Positions 1-9,307 of a DNA stretch of 64,000 nucleotides are shown here, in pieces. The DNA comes from Absidia repens (lineage: Eukaryota > Mucoromycota > Mucoromycetes > Mucorales > Cunninghamellaceae). The number at the start of each line of letters is the position of its first letter. The stretch's first letter is position 1. Under the pieces are notes generated by a model. The model did not search any database, was not told the origin of the DNA, and saw nothing but the letters and a program-made list of their open reading frames with translations. The stretch covers positions 1-64,000 of the forward strand of contig MCGE01000050.1 of NCBI GenBank assembly GCA_002105175.1, in the 5' to 3' direction. A program made the translations under genes and the position numbers.

Positions 1-170
1 GCTTGAATGGATTTGCAGTAGTTGGTAGTGAGGATCAAAAAATGTTTTCCCCTGAATCGGAATTTGAAATGTACTTTTTTGTTTACTTGACTTGTAGTCT
101 TGAAAAATAGAGAGCACCAAATATTTTATTTGATATAAGTATAAGGTACCAGATATGTTATGGTAGTAAG

Positions 171-443
171 TAGTGAGCACCAGAACTTTTATAGATAAAG
201 TCCAACTTGAAAGAAGTTTATAAGAAATAAACTTGGAAAAGAAAATAAAAAATATTGACCAGTAGGGTTCAATATAGTAAATCAATAGTGTATATATGAA
301 GATATATAGCACTGCCAAACAAAATAAAAGTACTAAGACTTGAGATTGGTTTTAAAAAAAAAACCTTTTATTGAGAGAATTTATAAAATAAAAAATTAAC
401 TGAAGAAGAAGAGTACAAATAGGAATTTCTTCCTATTTATACC
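171..443 (-). repeat. LTR-like promoter module A1
   Basis: Read on the minus strand this starts with a TATA box (GGTATAAATAGG, near 440), has an AATAAA signal near 370 and ends at TTCTGGTGCTCACTACT (near 175). The same layout recurs at 1408-2069, 2436-2777, 3961-4238, 7078-7400 and, on the plus strand, 16475-16850. TGGTGCTCACT has the form of a tRNA primer-binding site just after an LTR. The exact LTR ends are not resolved because the copies have diverged. Confidence 0.5.
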
Positions 444-680
444 TTTTCTTTAAACAACTGGGAATGAATTCCCAGTTAAAAACAATAAAAAAAGAACTAA
501 AAAAATCGATAAAAAAGGACGAAAAAGAAGTTAAAAAAAGGATAAAAAAAAGAAGCTAAATAAAAGCTAAAAAAAGATGAAAAAAAGGTCGCCAAAAAGC
601 AACGAAAAAAAAGGGGTCAAGAAACAAAAAAAAAAAAAGGGTGACCAAAAAAAAAGGCACTTGCATTTAAACTAAAAATT

Positions 681-1106
681 TCAGTTTTGTGCCCAGTTGA
701 GCAATCCGTCGAGATCAAATAATTTTTCCAAACTGAAGTCATCGCTGACATGCGCCGGCCCCACTTCAATCTGGCCCAGATTGAGCCACGTATCCTTGCT
801 TTTTACCTTTTTCCAGACATTGGTGATACTTCTTCGATCACCTAATTTTTTCAATTGTCTTCTGACCATGGTTCCAGCTTTTGTTAAGTATGTTCTTCTT
901 TCCTCTATGGTGGCTGGCTTGTTCAGCTTATGGTGTATAAAGTCGAGAATGGTTGGCACCAGGTACGTTGTCAGGGTATTTTCCTTGGCCCAATTTGCCT
1001 GTTTCTCGGCAAATTGATAGTCCAAAAAGGTATTGAAGTGTTCCTTTGCCATGGTGCTTAAGTACAGCTCCATGTCTTCAGAAGTATGGTTCCAACTTGC
1101 TTGCAT
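681..1106 (-). CDS. Small retroelement-borne protein, family X copy 1
   Basis: An intact 141-residue ORF with a normal ATG. I do not recognise the family. It aligns by eye with the ORFs at 4357-4761, 6638-6889, 2944-3426 and 16032-16349. Shared features are a Trp near residue 5, YLxxMAxxHF, FAEKQxxWxK (about 33-43), a LVPTI segment (about 50-54) followed by HxKLxxP, a VKxxDxWL stretch near 105 and a C-terminal LFxLxxLLNWA. It appears helical and has no signal peptide or membrane segment. It lies between module A2 upstream and module A1 downstream, as the only ORF of a small LTR-bounded unit. It could be a non-autonomous element's own protein, a captured host gene or a divergent Gag-like protein. 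The reading frame is well supported and the function is unknown. Confidence 0.65.
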   Translation of the reverse strand: MQASWNHTSEDMELYLSTMAKEHFNTFLDYQFAEKQANWAKENTLTTYLVPTILDFIHHKLNKPATIEERRTYLTKAGTMVRRQLKKLGDRRSITNVWKKVKSKDTWLNLGQIEVGPAHVSDDFSLEKLFDLDGLLNWAQN

Positions 1107-1195
1107 TGTGAAATAAAATTTTGGTTTTTGTATTTGTGGTTATTGTGTATATCGTTTTTGATGGTTAAAAATGTGTCTCTTTTTTAAAAAAAAAA

Positions 1196-1308
1196 AGGGT
1201 GACCAAAAAAAAGTCACTTGCATTTAAACTAAAAATTTCAGTTTGGTGCCCAGTTGAGCAATCCGTCGAGATCAAATAATTTTTCCAAACTGAAGTCATC
1301 GCTGACAA
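1196..1308 (-). pseudogene. Truncated duplicate of the 3' end of copy 1
   Basis: Bases 1196-1308 repeat 639-750 almost exactly: the purine-rich run, the 3' UTR and the last ~70 bases of the ORF at 681-1106, stopping abruptly at the codons for VSDD. It lies upstream of the intact ORF on the same strand, so transcription would pass through this partial copy first. The ORF at 2944-3426 shows the same arrangement. Confidence 0.8.
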
Positions 1309-1407
1309 CGGGTATTTTTGAGTTAATGAATAGAGTGATGCACCTGTTACGGCTAATTTTGGTTGCTAGGTCGTAACTGGAAATTGTTTTTGTAGGTTTT
1401 TATTTTT

Positions 1408-2069
1408 TATAGAGTGAGCACCAGAACTTTTTAGGATTAAGTTCAACCGATTGTAGCTTCAAAGGCTTAAAGATAATATAGGACTAAACTTGAAAGTCCA
1501 AGTGAAGATGTATTATTTTCAAAGATGAAAATAAGTAGTGACTTAGATCAAGTCAAAAAAATAAGTGAAGCGAGATTCAGACTCAGCTGTCAAAAATATA
1601 TAATAAAAATATTCCAAAGTGAGGAATAAAAGGAAGCCAACAAGTTGGGAGGTTTAAAAAAAACCTTTATAATAAATTTATTTAAAAATATAAAGTGATC
1701 AAAGATAATTTTTTTTCTTTTTGATATTTTTTTCAAGGTATTTGTCGTATTTGTCATCCTCTATATTCACATTACAAATCAATGTATCAGATATAGCAAA
1801 TGTCAGACTCAGATCAGGCACTAACTATCATATTCAATCCCGATCTGACAGTACACCAATAATCATTCAATCATCTAACCACAGTCCAATGATTAAATCC
1901 CTCATCTCTAACTTATCCAATAATACATTAGTAGTAGAAATTATTATTCCAATAACCGCTTCCCCGATTTTATTATAAAAGCCTTCCATCATTTTACTGA
2001 AATAAAAATATAACTTTGTCTCACTTATTTTGACTATCTTCTCTACTACAAACATCACAGTATTTATAC
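1408..2069 (-). repeat. LTR-like module A2, split by a solo LTR
   Basis: The minus-strand TATA box (GTATAAATAC) is at 2060-2069 and the TGGTGCTCACT primer-site-like motif near 1420. The module is interrupted at 1743-2059 by a solo LTR. Its body (about 1410-1690) has an inverted counterpart at about 16560-16850. It lies upstream of the small ORF at 681-1106 and is its likely promoter. Confidence 0.5.
1743..2059 (+). mobile_element. Solo LTR (chromovirus-like, subtype B)
   Basis: Starts TGTCGTATTTGTCATC, ends AACATCACA and is flanked by the direct repeat GTATT (1738-1742 and 2060-2064), the 5 bp duplication expected of a retroviral-type integrase. Its start matches the LTRs of the element at 10041-15708 but the body differs. 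A related copy is at 17068-17347. It is inserted in module A2. Confidence 0.88.
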
Positions 2070-2435
2070 TAAAATTTTTAAGGTTCAAGACATCGTGCTT
2101 GAAACCATGACTACAGTACTGCCGAAAACCCCGCTCCTCCCGTAAACCATCTTTGTTTCATCTCAAACAATTCTCAAGGTTGAGTTCAACCGTCACAGTG
2201 ATTTTAGTCCAACTGGATTGTGTTTTTGTTGTTTTTATAAGTTTTTCTGTAAGTGAATAGTATATACTGTATGTTACGGCTAAATGATTATAAAGCTTGT
2301 AACAGAGTGAATTAGGATGTCTTGAGTTATCCTTTAGTGTAGCTTTGGTTGTTTAGAGCTTTGAAAATAAATTTGTTCCTTAGGCGGAATTTGAAATATC
2401 TTGTTCCTGATTCGGACCAAAATTAGAATTGATAG

Positions 2436-2777
2436 TAGTGAGCACCAGAACTTTTGAAGATAAAGTCCAACTGTAGAGAAAGTTTATAAAAAATAAACTT
2501 TTAAAGAAAATAAAATAAAAAGAAAAAGTATTGACCTTTGTTGGTTCAATAAAATAAGTGTATAACACACAGAAAAAAATAAAAAGAGGACTTGTAGTCA
2601 CAAAAAAATAAAAGAAAGTTTCTATATAGAAGATAGAAACAAAATAAAAATAAGACAGTGATTTGGTGGTTAAAAACCTTTGTACTGAATTTTATATAAA
2701 AAAGGTTGAGATAAATATATGATAATAAATAACTAAAGAAAAAGAGAATTGGAGGGGGAAAGGTGGGGTATTTATAC
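2436..2777 (-). repeat. LTR-like module A3
   Basis: Same layout as A1: minus-strand TATA box (GTATAAATACC, 2768-2777), then the primer-site-like TTCTGGTGCTCACTACT near 2440. It lies directly 3' of the small ORF at 2944-3426. The stretch 2070-2435 that follows has no ORF, only a leader containing AGCCGTAACA (about 2271-2281). Confidence 0.5.
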
Positions 2778-2943
2778 TAAAAAATAAAGTGGCGGCGAGT
2801 GCTAAACGTGATAAAAAAATAGATAATATAAAATAGATAAACGTGATAAAAAAAATATAAAATATAAAATATAAACTAATGTGATAAAAAAATAGATGAT
2901 ATAAAATAGATAAACGTGATAAAAAAAAAGGAAGGGGGAGAAC

Positions 2944-3426
2944 TTAATCCTGCATGGCCCAGCCAAGCGCGTCACTAACACCAAAAATGGCATTTAGTAG
3001 GCCACTCATTGGTGGCGCCTCCACATCCTTGGGCCCAGAAGAAGCTGGACCACCAGCTTCAGGCTTCAACCATTCGTCTTGAAGCTTCAAGTCTTGCCAG
3101 ATGAGGCGAGTGGCAGACAACATATCCTTTTTCTTTAAAATCCCTTTCACAAGGGTTAACAAATTGGAGGAGTATTCAGTGACTGGTGGTCTTGGAGAAA
3201 AAGTACGGTGTGCCAATTTGATTATGTTGGGAGTTATGTGCAATTTGAGTATATCCTTCTTTTTCCATTTAGCACTTCGCTCTTGAAACCATGCTTCATC
3301 ATAATCGTCCAATGCTTGTAATGCCATGATATGTGAATGGGCAATCTCTTCCAGGGGCGCCATGGGCGTCTGGCATGACAAAAGCGAGGAGTCTTCAGTT
3401 GGTTGGATTTTTGAATATTGGTTCAT
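2944..3426 (-). CDS. Small retroelement-borne protein, family X copy 2
   Basis: An intact 160-residue ORF, the longest of the family. Recognisable parts are WFQERSAKWKKKD (about 46-58), ITPNIIKLAH (about 64-73), a charged helix, LQDEWL (about 114-119), a Gly/Pro-rich linker and the C-terminal AIFGVSDALGWA. It is closer to the copy at 16032-16349 (PNIINLAH, QQDQWL, GGP) than to copies 1 and 3, so there are at least two subfamilies. It lies between module A4 upstream and A3 downstream. The 3' side carries repeated AT-rich units built on ACGTGATAAAAAAATAGAT (2810-2930). Function is unknown; the frame and family membership are clear. Confidence 0.65.
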   Translation of the reverse strand: MNQYSKIQPTEDSSLLSCQTPMAPLEEIAHSHIMALQALDDYDEAWFQERSAKWKKKDILKLHITPNIIKLAHRTFSPRPPVTEYSSNLLTLVKGILKKKDMLSATRLIWQDLKLQDEWLKPEAGGPASSGPKDVEAPPMSGLLNAIFGVSDALGWAMQD

Positions 3427-3450
3427 TGTGGGAGTAATAAGAAAAGTAAT

Positions 3451-3560
3451 GATAAAAAAAGGAAGGGGGAAAAAACTTAATCCTGCATGGCCCAGCCAAG
3501 CGCGTCACTAACACCAAAAATGGCATTTAGTAGGCCGCTCATTGATGGCGCTCCCACATT
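3451..3560 (-). pseudogene. Truncated duplicate of the 3' end of copy 2
   Basis: Bases 3451-3560 repeat 2917-3026: a purine tract (AAAGGAAGGGGGA), the stop codon and the last ~80 bases of the ORF at 2944-3426, with a few substitutions, then divergence. It lies just upstream of the intact ORF's start (3426) on the same strand, repeating the arrangement at 1196-1308. Confidence 0.8.
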
Positions 3561-3960
3561 TGTTATAAGTGAATACCAAATATGTTATGGTAGACTTGAT
3601 GTTTTTGATGTTATTTGTATAGTTTGGTATTGTTACGGCTATTTTTGAGTTAATAAAATAAAGTGTGTACCAAATATATGTGGTTTGTTAAGTTTATATG
3701 AACCGCAACGAGAAGAAGTTAACCTTTTTGTTAAGTTCCAGTTATATTTTACACCAATTGGGTAGTGTATAAGTGTTTGCTAATCGTTGCTTGAATGGAT
3801 TTGCAGTAGTTTGGTAGTGAGGGTCAAAAAAATGTTTTCCCCTGAATCGGAATTTGAAATGTACTTTTTGTTTACTTGACTTGTAGTCTTGAAAAATAGA
3901 ATACACCAAATATTTTACTTGATATAAGTAGAAAGTACCAGATATGTTATTGGTAGTAAG

Positions 3961-4238
3961 TAGTGAGCACCAGAACCTTTGTAGATAAAGTCCAACTTGA
4001 AAAAAATAAAATGAAGTAGAAGTATTGACCTTAGTTGGTTCAATAAAAATAAAAAAAGAGTATAGCTGACTCTGAAAATAAAATAAATAAAGATTTCTAT
4101 AGCAAAATAGAAATGACTTGATAACTTGATGTTTTTATAAAAAAAACCTTTAGACTAAGTTTTATTTGATATAATGAGAAAACTGAAAAAAAACTAAAGA
4201 AAAATAATTTGTAACAAAAAGTTCGCCCTTTTATACTG
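3961..4238 (-). repeat. LTR-like module A4
   Basis: Minus-strand TATA box (AGTATAAAAGGG, about 4227-4238) and GGTTCTGGTGCTCACTACT at 3961-3980. It lies between the small ORF at 4357-4761 (upstream on the minus strand) and the one at 2944-3426 (downstream), so one module may serve as the 3' end of one unit and the 5' end of the next. The leader 3782-3960 is almost identical to bases 1-170. Confidence 0.5.
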
Positions 4239-4356
4239 TTTTGAAATGAGCGGAGTTTGTGAGTTGTCGACATGATTTTAGTGTGGCGGAATAAGGTGAC
4301 AGGTAAGGGAAGCGGAGAAGAAGGAGTCGACAACAAGATGACAACTGGGCGGCGTT

Positions 4357-4761
4357 TTATTCATTGGTGGCCCAGTTCATCAGCTCACCAAGTCCAAACA
4401 GATTGACCAGGTTTAGGTCGGGGTTAACATGCCCCTCCCCAGGGAATGCGGCACCGACGTTTTGTTCCCACTCGTCCGCGTTGGCCACTTTCTTGGCGAC
4501 TATACCAACTTGTCGGCGATCTAAGTCTTGAAACAAGCCTTGCATCAGTTGTCTTCTAGCCCTACGGTATTCCACAAGTTCCAAGGTGCCAGTGGGCCGG
4601 TTCAATTTCATGTGAGCGTATTCCAATATCGTGGGAACCAGGAAGTTCTTGAGAGTGGTGGTTTTTGCCCAATGGTGTTGTCTTTCGCAAAAAAGATGGG
4701 TGGCCATTTTTTCCAAGTAAATGAGTTGGTCATTTTCAGTAATATCCCAGGTAGTGTTCAT
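4357..4761 (-). CDS. Small retroelement-borne protein, family X copy 3
   Basis: An intact 134-residue ORF. It starts MNTTWDITENDQ and contains YLEKMATHLF (about 15-24), QHHWAKTTTL, FLVPTILEYAHMKLNRP (about 40-56), an Arg-rich segment, VANADEWE and the family C-terminus NLFGLGELMNWA. Its position is informative: it follows directly, on the same strand, the C-terminal end of a decayed gypsy-type pol (4890-6582) and precedes module A4. It therefore occupies the place of an extra 3' ORF, where some gypsy elements carry env or antisense genes. It has no signal peptide or membrane span, so it is not an envelope protein. Unknown function. Confidence 0.65.
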   Translation of the reverse strand: MNTTWDITENDQLIYLEKMATHLFCERQHHWAKTTTLKNFLVPTILEYAHMKLNRPTGTLELVEYRRARRQLMQGLFQDLDRRQVGIVAKKVANADEWEQNVGAAFPGEGHVNPDLNLVNLFGLGELMNWATNE

Positions 4762-4889
4762 TGTAGAGTGTTGTTAGTTAATTTCAAAAGTAAAAATTTA
4801 TACAAGGAAAGTTCTCTTCTATTCGATCAGGTTATTTACAGTATATAATTTTTTTTTTGACTAGTACAAATGAGATGCCCAGGCTTTCA

Positions 4890-6582
4890 TCATTTGATCA
4901 TTGTAGAATACATCAGGTACGTGATACAATTTCAGCCTATTTCCATGCATGATTTTTGTTTTTGGATTATCTGTGTTATGTATATTCTTTTATAGTGTAA
5001 GTCCCTTTTTTGTGAATTTGATGTATAATATGTAGTCCTTCCCAATTATCAGATATTTTTCCTGCCCAAGAATTTGGCTTGATACCTGTATATAACATTA
5101 CTAGATTGCCCATCTTAAAGGGTGGCTTTCATTGTCGTTTAATATTCATCACCTTCTTATCTACTGCTTTCTTTTGACTTGCTTGTGATTTCTTTATCAT
5201 TTCCGAGGCGTCTTCCCGGATCCTTTCTAATATTTGTATTCTATGGTGGAACGTTTGACCCATTCTCGTTGGAAAGCTCTTGTGTTTATGTTTTGAGGTT
5301 TGTCCATCATGTTGTCGTAAGGCGTTCTTGCTTCAATCCCATATGTAAGGAAAAATGGAGAGTACCCAGTCGATTCTTGTTTTATGGTTCTGTACGCAAA
5401 CAAAGCTGAAGGCAAATATTCGTCCCAAACAAGCTTTTCTGTTTTATTTATTTTTTTGATGATCGATCCCAAGGTTGAATTTAGTCGTTCGATTAAGCCA
5501 TTTGCTTGAGAATTCCCGACGGTGATCGTTTTATGATGTATATTATATTGAAAACAAACTGAATGGATTAATTTACTCACCATAGGTTTTCCATTATCCG
5601 AAATCAGGATATGCATTGTGCCAAATCGAGATATTATATCGTAAATAAATAAAGCGACTTCTGCTGATGATTGATATTTTAAAGCTTTGGCCTTAACCCA
5701 TTTTGTGAGGTAGTCTATAGCTGCGATAATATACCTGTATCCATTTTTTGATGTTGGTACATGTTTCACGTCAATTGCCCATTGATGGAATGGCTTTGAT
5801 TTGACAGGTATTGGGTTTAGTAATTCGTTGAGTACCTTTGACATTTTCTGACGTATGCTTGTACTTCCTTAGCCATACTAGGCCAATAATATTTGTTTGT
5901 TATTTTAAAAAGGGGCTCTGGTATCCCATATGCCCTCCAAGTGGGTGTTGGTGGTACATGTACAATGCTTCTTCTGCTTGGCTTTTATTCAATTGTCGTA
6001 TTTGTCATCTGTCACTAATCATTTCCCACACTATCACACTTGTCATTCCTATACAGGTATAAGACACAGCCTCGAGTATCCACTACTTAGGCATATACAC
6101 TTATATCCACAGATAACCAACTTCCCATAGCCTCAAATTACCATTCTTCGACCATATCCACAGCCACAACTAGCACAGCCTTCTTTTTCCCATTTTATTA
6201 TAAAAACCCTTCCTCATTTTATTCAATAAAAACCATATCTGTTATATCACTTATTTTTTATAACGTCTTCTTATTATCAAATATTACATCAATACTTGGC
6301 GTATTGTTTGTTGTTGTATGTTGTAAAAATATAATTTGCCTTCTTGTACAGTATGATATACTTGTTTGTATTGCGAAGTAGAAAACTCTTTTCTTTCTTG
6401 GTTGTGTTCAATGGCATTTTTGCCGTCGTAATGTATTCCTTTATCTTATCTATTAGTTGTACTTCCATGTTTGTTATTTGTTTGTTGATTGTTACTGTTG
6501 TTGTGATTTTCGGCGATTCAATTTCATTTTTTTTTAAACGAATCACTAGAGATGTATAAGCACCAAATATTTTTTGCACCAA
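4890..6582 (-). pseudogene. Decayed Ty3/gypsy pol (connection and integrase)
   Basis: Read on the minus strand: a pre-integrase segment (KIKEYITT and following, about 6480-6300), an interruption by a solo LTR (5994-6288), the zinc-binding HPLGGHMG and KYYWP motifs (about 5950-5880), then an open stretch 5844-5227 with the integrase core (WAIDVKHVP, ISDNGKPM, SQANGLIERLNS; the D, D and E positions are visible) and a C-terminal part (GNLVMLYTGIKPNSW, near 5080). There is at least one frameshift near 5890 and stop codons near 5130 and 4985. Gag, protease and reverse transcriptase are missing. A short copy of its 3' end is at 8205-8285. Confidence 0.85.
5994..6288 (+). mobile_element. Solo LTR of the chromovirus family
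   Basis: 295 bp from TGTCGTATTTGTCATC to AAATATTACA, nearly identical to the reverse complement of the LTRs at 10041-10337 and 15412-15708. It is flanked by the direct repeat TCAAT (5989-5993 and 6289-6293). Inserted in the decayed pol at 4890-6582, it is what remains after LTR-LTR recombination. Confidence 0.93.
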
Positions 6583-6637
6583 ATATATGAAAGTTTATAA
6601 GTATCCAATATGTGTTCACCAAATATAATTCGTCTTT

Positions 6638-6889
6638 CTAGTAGCCGAGCCTACTCATAAAATCAACAGCTTGGTGTAGTTTACCAGATTTGTATCTTAG
6701 TTCAAAATCGTAACCGGTTAGGTATTGCACCAGAGTTGGCACCAAATGATTAGTTAAAATTGCATTTTTGGTCCAGAAGTGTTGCTTTTCAGCAAAGGCG
6801 TGAGTTTGGTACCCATCAAAATGTTGATGGCACATGGCCTCAAGGTAAGTGATCTTTTCATTGTTGGTGGTCGTCCAGGTAGAGATCAT
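6638..6889 (-). CDS. Family X / RNase H chimeric ORF (copy 4)
   Basis: An 83-residue frame starting at the ATG at 6889, chosen because it aligns with the starts of copies 1 and 3. Residues 1-57 are family X (MISTWTTT, YLEAM, FAEKQHFWTK, HLVPTLVQYL). The rest switches in frame to the end of a gypsy RNase H (YDFELRYKSGKLHQAVDFM, then SRL). The junction suggests template switching or a deletion that removed everything from the small gene through reverse transcriptase. The same strand continues into the decayed pol at 4890-6582. Whether the chimera is expressed is unknown. It may be no more than a deletion scar. Confidence 0.5.
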   Translation of the reverse strand: MISTWTTTNNEKITYLEAMCHQHFDGYQTHAFAEKQHFWTKNAILTNHLVPTLVQYLTGYDFELRYKSGKLHQAVDFMSRLGY

Positions 6890-7077
6890 TGTATTAATTT
6901 GCAAATGAGAATGTAATGTATGTTAAGGAAAAATGTGTCCAGGAAGAGTTCTGCTTTCTTTGATCTAGTTATACTGGGTTGAATAGGATGTCTTGAGTTA
7001 TCCTTTAGTATAGCTTTTGCTTGTTTAGAGCTTGAAAATAAATTTGTTCCTGATTCGGACAAAAATAGAATTGAGAG

Positions 7078-7400
7078 TAGTGAGCACCAGAACTTTTGTA
7101 GATAAAGTCCAACTGCAGAGAAAGTTTATAAAAAATAAAATAAAAAAGAAAAGTATTGGCCTTTGTTGGTTCAATAAAAATAAGTGTATAACACACAGTA
7201 AAAATAAAATAAAAAAAGAGGACTTGTAGTCAAAAATAAAAGGAGGTTTCTATGATCCAATAGAAACAGTAGATAATTTGGTGGTATAATAACCTTTGTA
7301 CTGAGTTTTATTTAATATATTGGGAAAACTTGAAAAAAACTAAAGAGAAAAGAAAAGGATAATAATAAAAGTGGGTGTGGAATAGCGTATATAAAGAAAT
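7078..7400 (-). repeat. LTR-like module A5
   Basis: Contains the TTCTGGTGCTCACTACTC motif (about 7078-7092 read on the minus strand), the leader near 6990-7060 shared with 2290-2430, and a minus-strand TATATAC box near 7390. It would be the 5' module of a deleted element running through the chimeric ORF, decayed pol and copy 3 ORF to module A4. Its upstream end is cut by the inverted-repeat element at 7421. Confidence 0.45.
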
Positions 7401-7420
7401 AAAAAGGCGGGATCAAGGTT

Positions 7421-8046
7421 AAAATAGACACTCCATAGTAATTTGAATTCCAAATTAGTACACGGAGAATGGGTTTATCCGGCCGAGAGTGGTACCGATC
7501 GACGTGCAATTGTTTAGAGTATGTTACACATAAGTTTAAGATTCATCGGCCGACATTTTTCGTAAATTGAAAAGTGGCTTTAAATGTCTAACTTTATACG
7601 TAGTTTAGATACAAAGACGTAAGTTACACCAATCGAAAGTGCTTGTAAAACTACATATTCTGATATAGTTTTAAAGTTATTCGAGTTGAATTAACAAATT
7701 TATGACTTTATTTCTGGAAAATGAGAAAATGACAATTCAGGTTTCATTATTTTTTTTTACTGATTTCAGATTTATTGAAAAATTAAAGAAGTCGGAACGG
7801 GTTCCAAATTTCAGGAACAAACGTCCGTGCGCAGATCGACACAGGGAACACAAATAGATCGTCATCAGGCTCTGCAATCGTCATTTAAGCCATTTTTCGA
7901 TTTACGAAAAATGTCGGCCGATGAATCTTAAACTTATGTGTAACATACTCTAAACAATTGCGCGTCGATCAGTACCACTCTCGGCCGGATAAACCCATTC
8001 TCCGTGTACTAATTTGGAATTCAAATTACTATGGAGTGTCTATTTT
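7421..8046. mobile_element. Non-coding element with ~165 bp terminal inverted repeats
   Basis: Bases 7421-7586 and 7882-8046 are near-perfect reverse complements, starting AAAATAGACACTCCATAG, with only a few mismatches. The 295 bp between them has no ORF of note. This is the structure of a foldback or MITE-like DNA element. No convincing target-site duplication was found, so the superfamily is left open. Flanks GAATAGCGTATATAAAG (7382-7398) and its reverse complement (about 8184-8200) extend the inverted symmetry outside the element. Confidence 0.8.
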
Positions 8047-8366
8047 GACTTTCAACCAATAACAATAAACCCATGTAATATCTATTTCCAATGAAACATA
8101 AGACATAGTATATAAAGAGTGACATTTTTATTAATAAAAACCATATACAAGAATCTCACTTAATTCTACTTTTTATTTTTTTCTTTATATACGCTATTCA
8201 ACAGTACGTGATACAATTTTAACCTATTTCCATGCATGATTTTTGTTTTTGGATTGTCTGTGTTATATTCCTTTATAGTGTACAGTATATCCTACTAGAA
8301 CACTTAACTATGGCTAATCCTGATCCTGATATGCAATCTATAATGTACAGTATCCTCCAGTCCTTG

Positions 8367-8647
8367 TGTCGTATTTGTCATCTGTCACTAATCATTTCCC
8401 ACACTATCACACTTGTCATTCCTATACAGGTATAAAACACAGCCTCGAGTATCCACTACTTAGGCATGTGTATTCATATCTCCAAATAACCAACTTTCCA
8501 TAGCCTCAAATTACCATTCTTCGACCATATCCACAGCCTTCTTTTTCCCATTTTATTATAAAAACCCTTCCTCATTTTATTCAATAAAAACCATATCTGT
8601 TATATCACTTATTTTTTATAACGTCTTCTATTTTATCAAATATTACA
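8367..8647 (+). mobile_element. Solo LTR of the chromovirus family (gag insertion 1)
   Basis: 281 bp from TGTCGTATTTGTCATC to AAATATTACA, with about 16 bp missing compared with the LTRs at 10041 and 15412. It is flanked by the direct repeat CCTTG (8362-8366 and 8648-8652) and inserted near codon 19 of the gag gene at 8310. Confidence 0.92.
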
Positions 8648-8956
8648 CCTTGGCCCAGAGTCAACAAAACCAAACCCAACTCCTTCAACAACAACAAGCG
8701 CCTACCGGCATGCCGCACGGTATGAAGATCCAGGCCCCTGACACCTTCCATGGTGATCATTCTTCTGCTGCGGTAGAAAATTGGCTATATATGGTTAGTA
8801 ACTATTTCGACTTGGTTACCTTGTCGGACAGCCAACAGATTGCTTACGCCGTCAACCTGCTCCGGGATGGTGCCCTCTTATGGTGGAAACAATTGACCCA
8901 TGGTGAGGTTGGATTTGGGAAAGCCCTTCGTACCGAATTCAAACCAGGGAACACCG

Positions 8957-9307
8957 TGTTGTATTTTGCATATGAATGTAGCAATGAAATAAAATAAAGT
9001 GTGACATTGATGTAAATCATGCACAATGTAAATGAAATAAAAATAAATTTAAATACAGCGCTACAATGCAAGGGCTCAGATCATATATGGGTGTCATGAT
9101 CTGATTTCACTTTTTCATGTCTTTGAAAAAGAAACCCATTTATTATATCAAACCGTAGTAGTAGTTATACTGTTTCATATCATAATCACATCATTATAAA
9201 AAGATGCTTGATTTATATCAAATAAAGGTTATCAACATTCTCATCTTATTTTTTTATTTTTTTTATTTTACTTTTATTTTATTTTATAAAAAACCTAAAC
9301 TACAACA
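8957..9307 (+). mobile_element. Solo LTR of another family (gag insertion 2)
   Basis: 351 bp with inverted ends TGTTGTA...TACAACA, a TATAAAAA box and an AATAAA signal near 9196-9226. It is flanked by the direct repeat CACCG (8952-8956 and 9308-9312). Removing it rejoins the gag reading frame exactly. The internal sequence does not match the other LTRs in this window. Confidence 0.9.

Noticed and set aside
681..1106. Family X as an ordinary zinc-knuckle Gag
   Set aside because: No CCHC motif is present, and a separate normal Gag with a knuckle occurs at 8310-9830.
4357..4761. Family X as an envelope protein
   Set aside because: Although it is in the env position, it has no signal peptide, transmembrane segment or Cys pattern.
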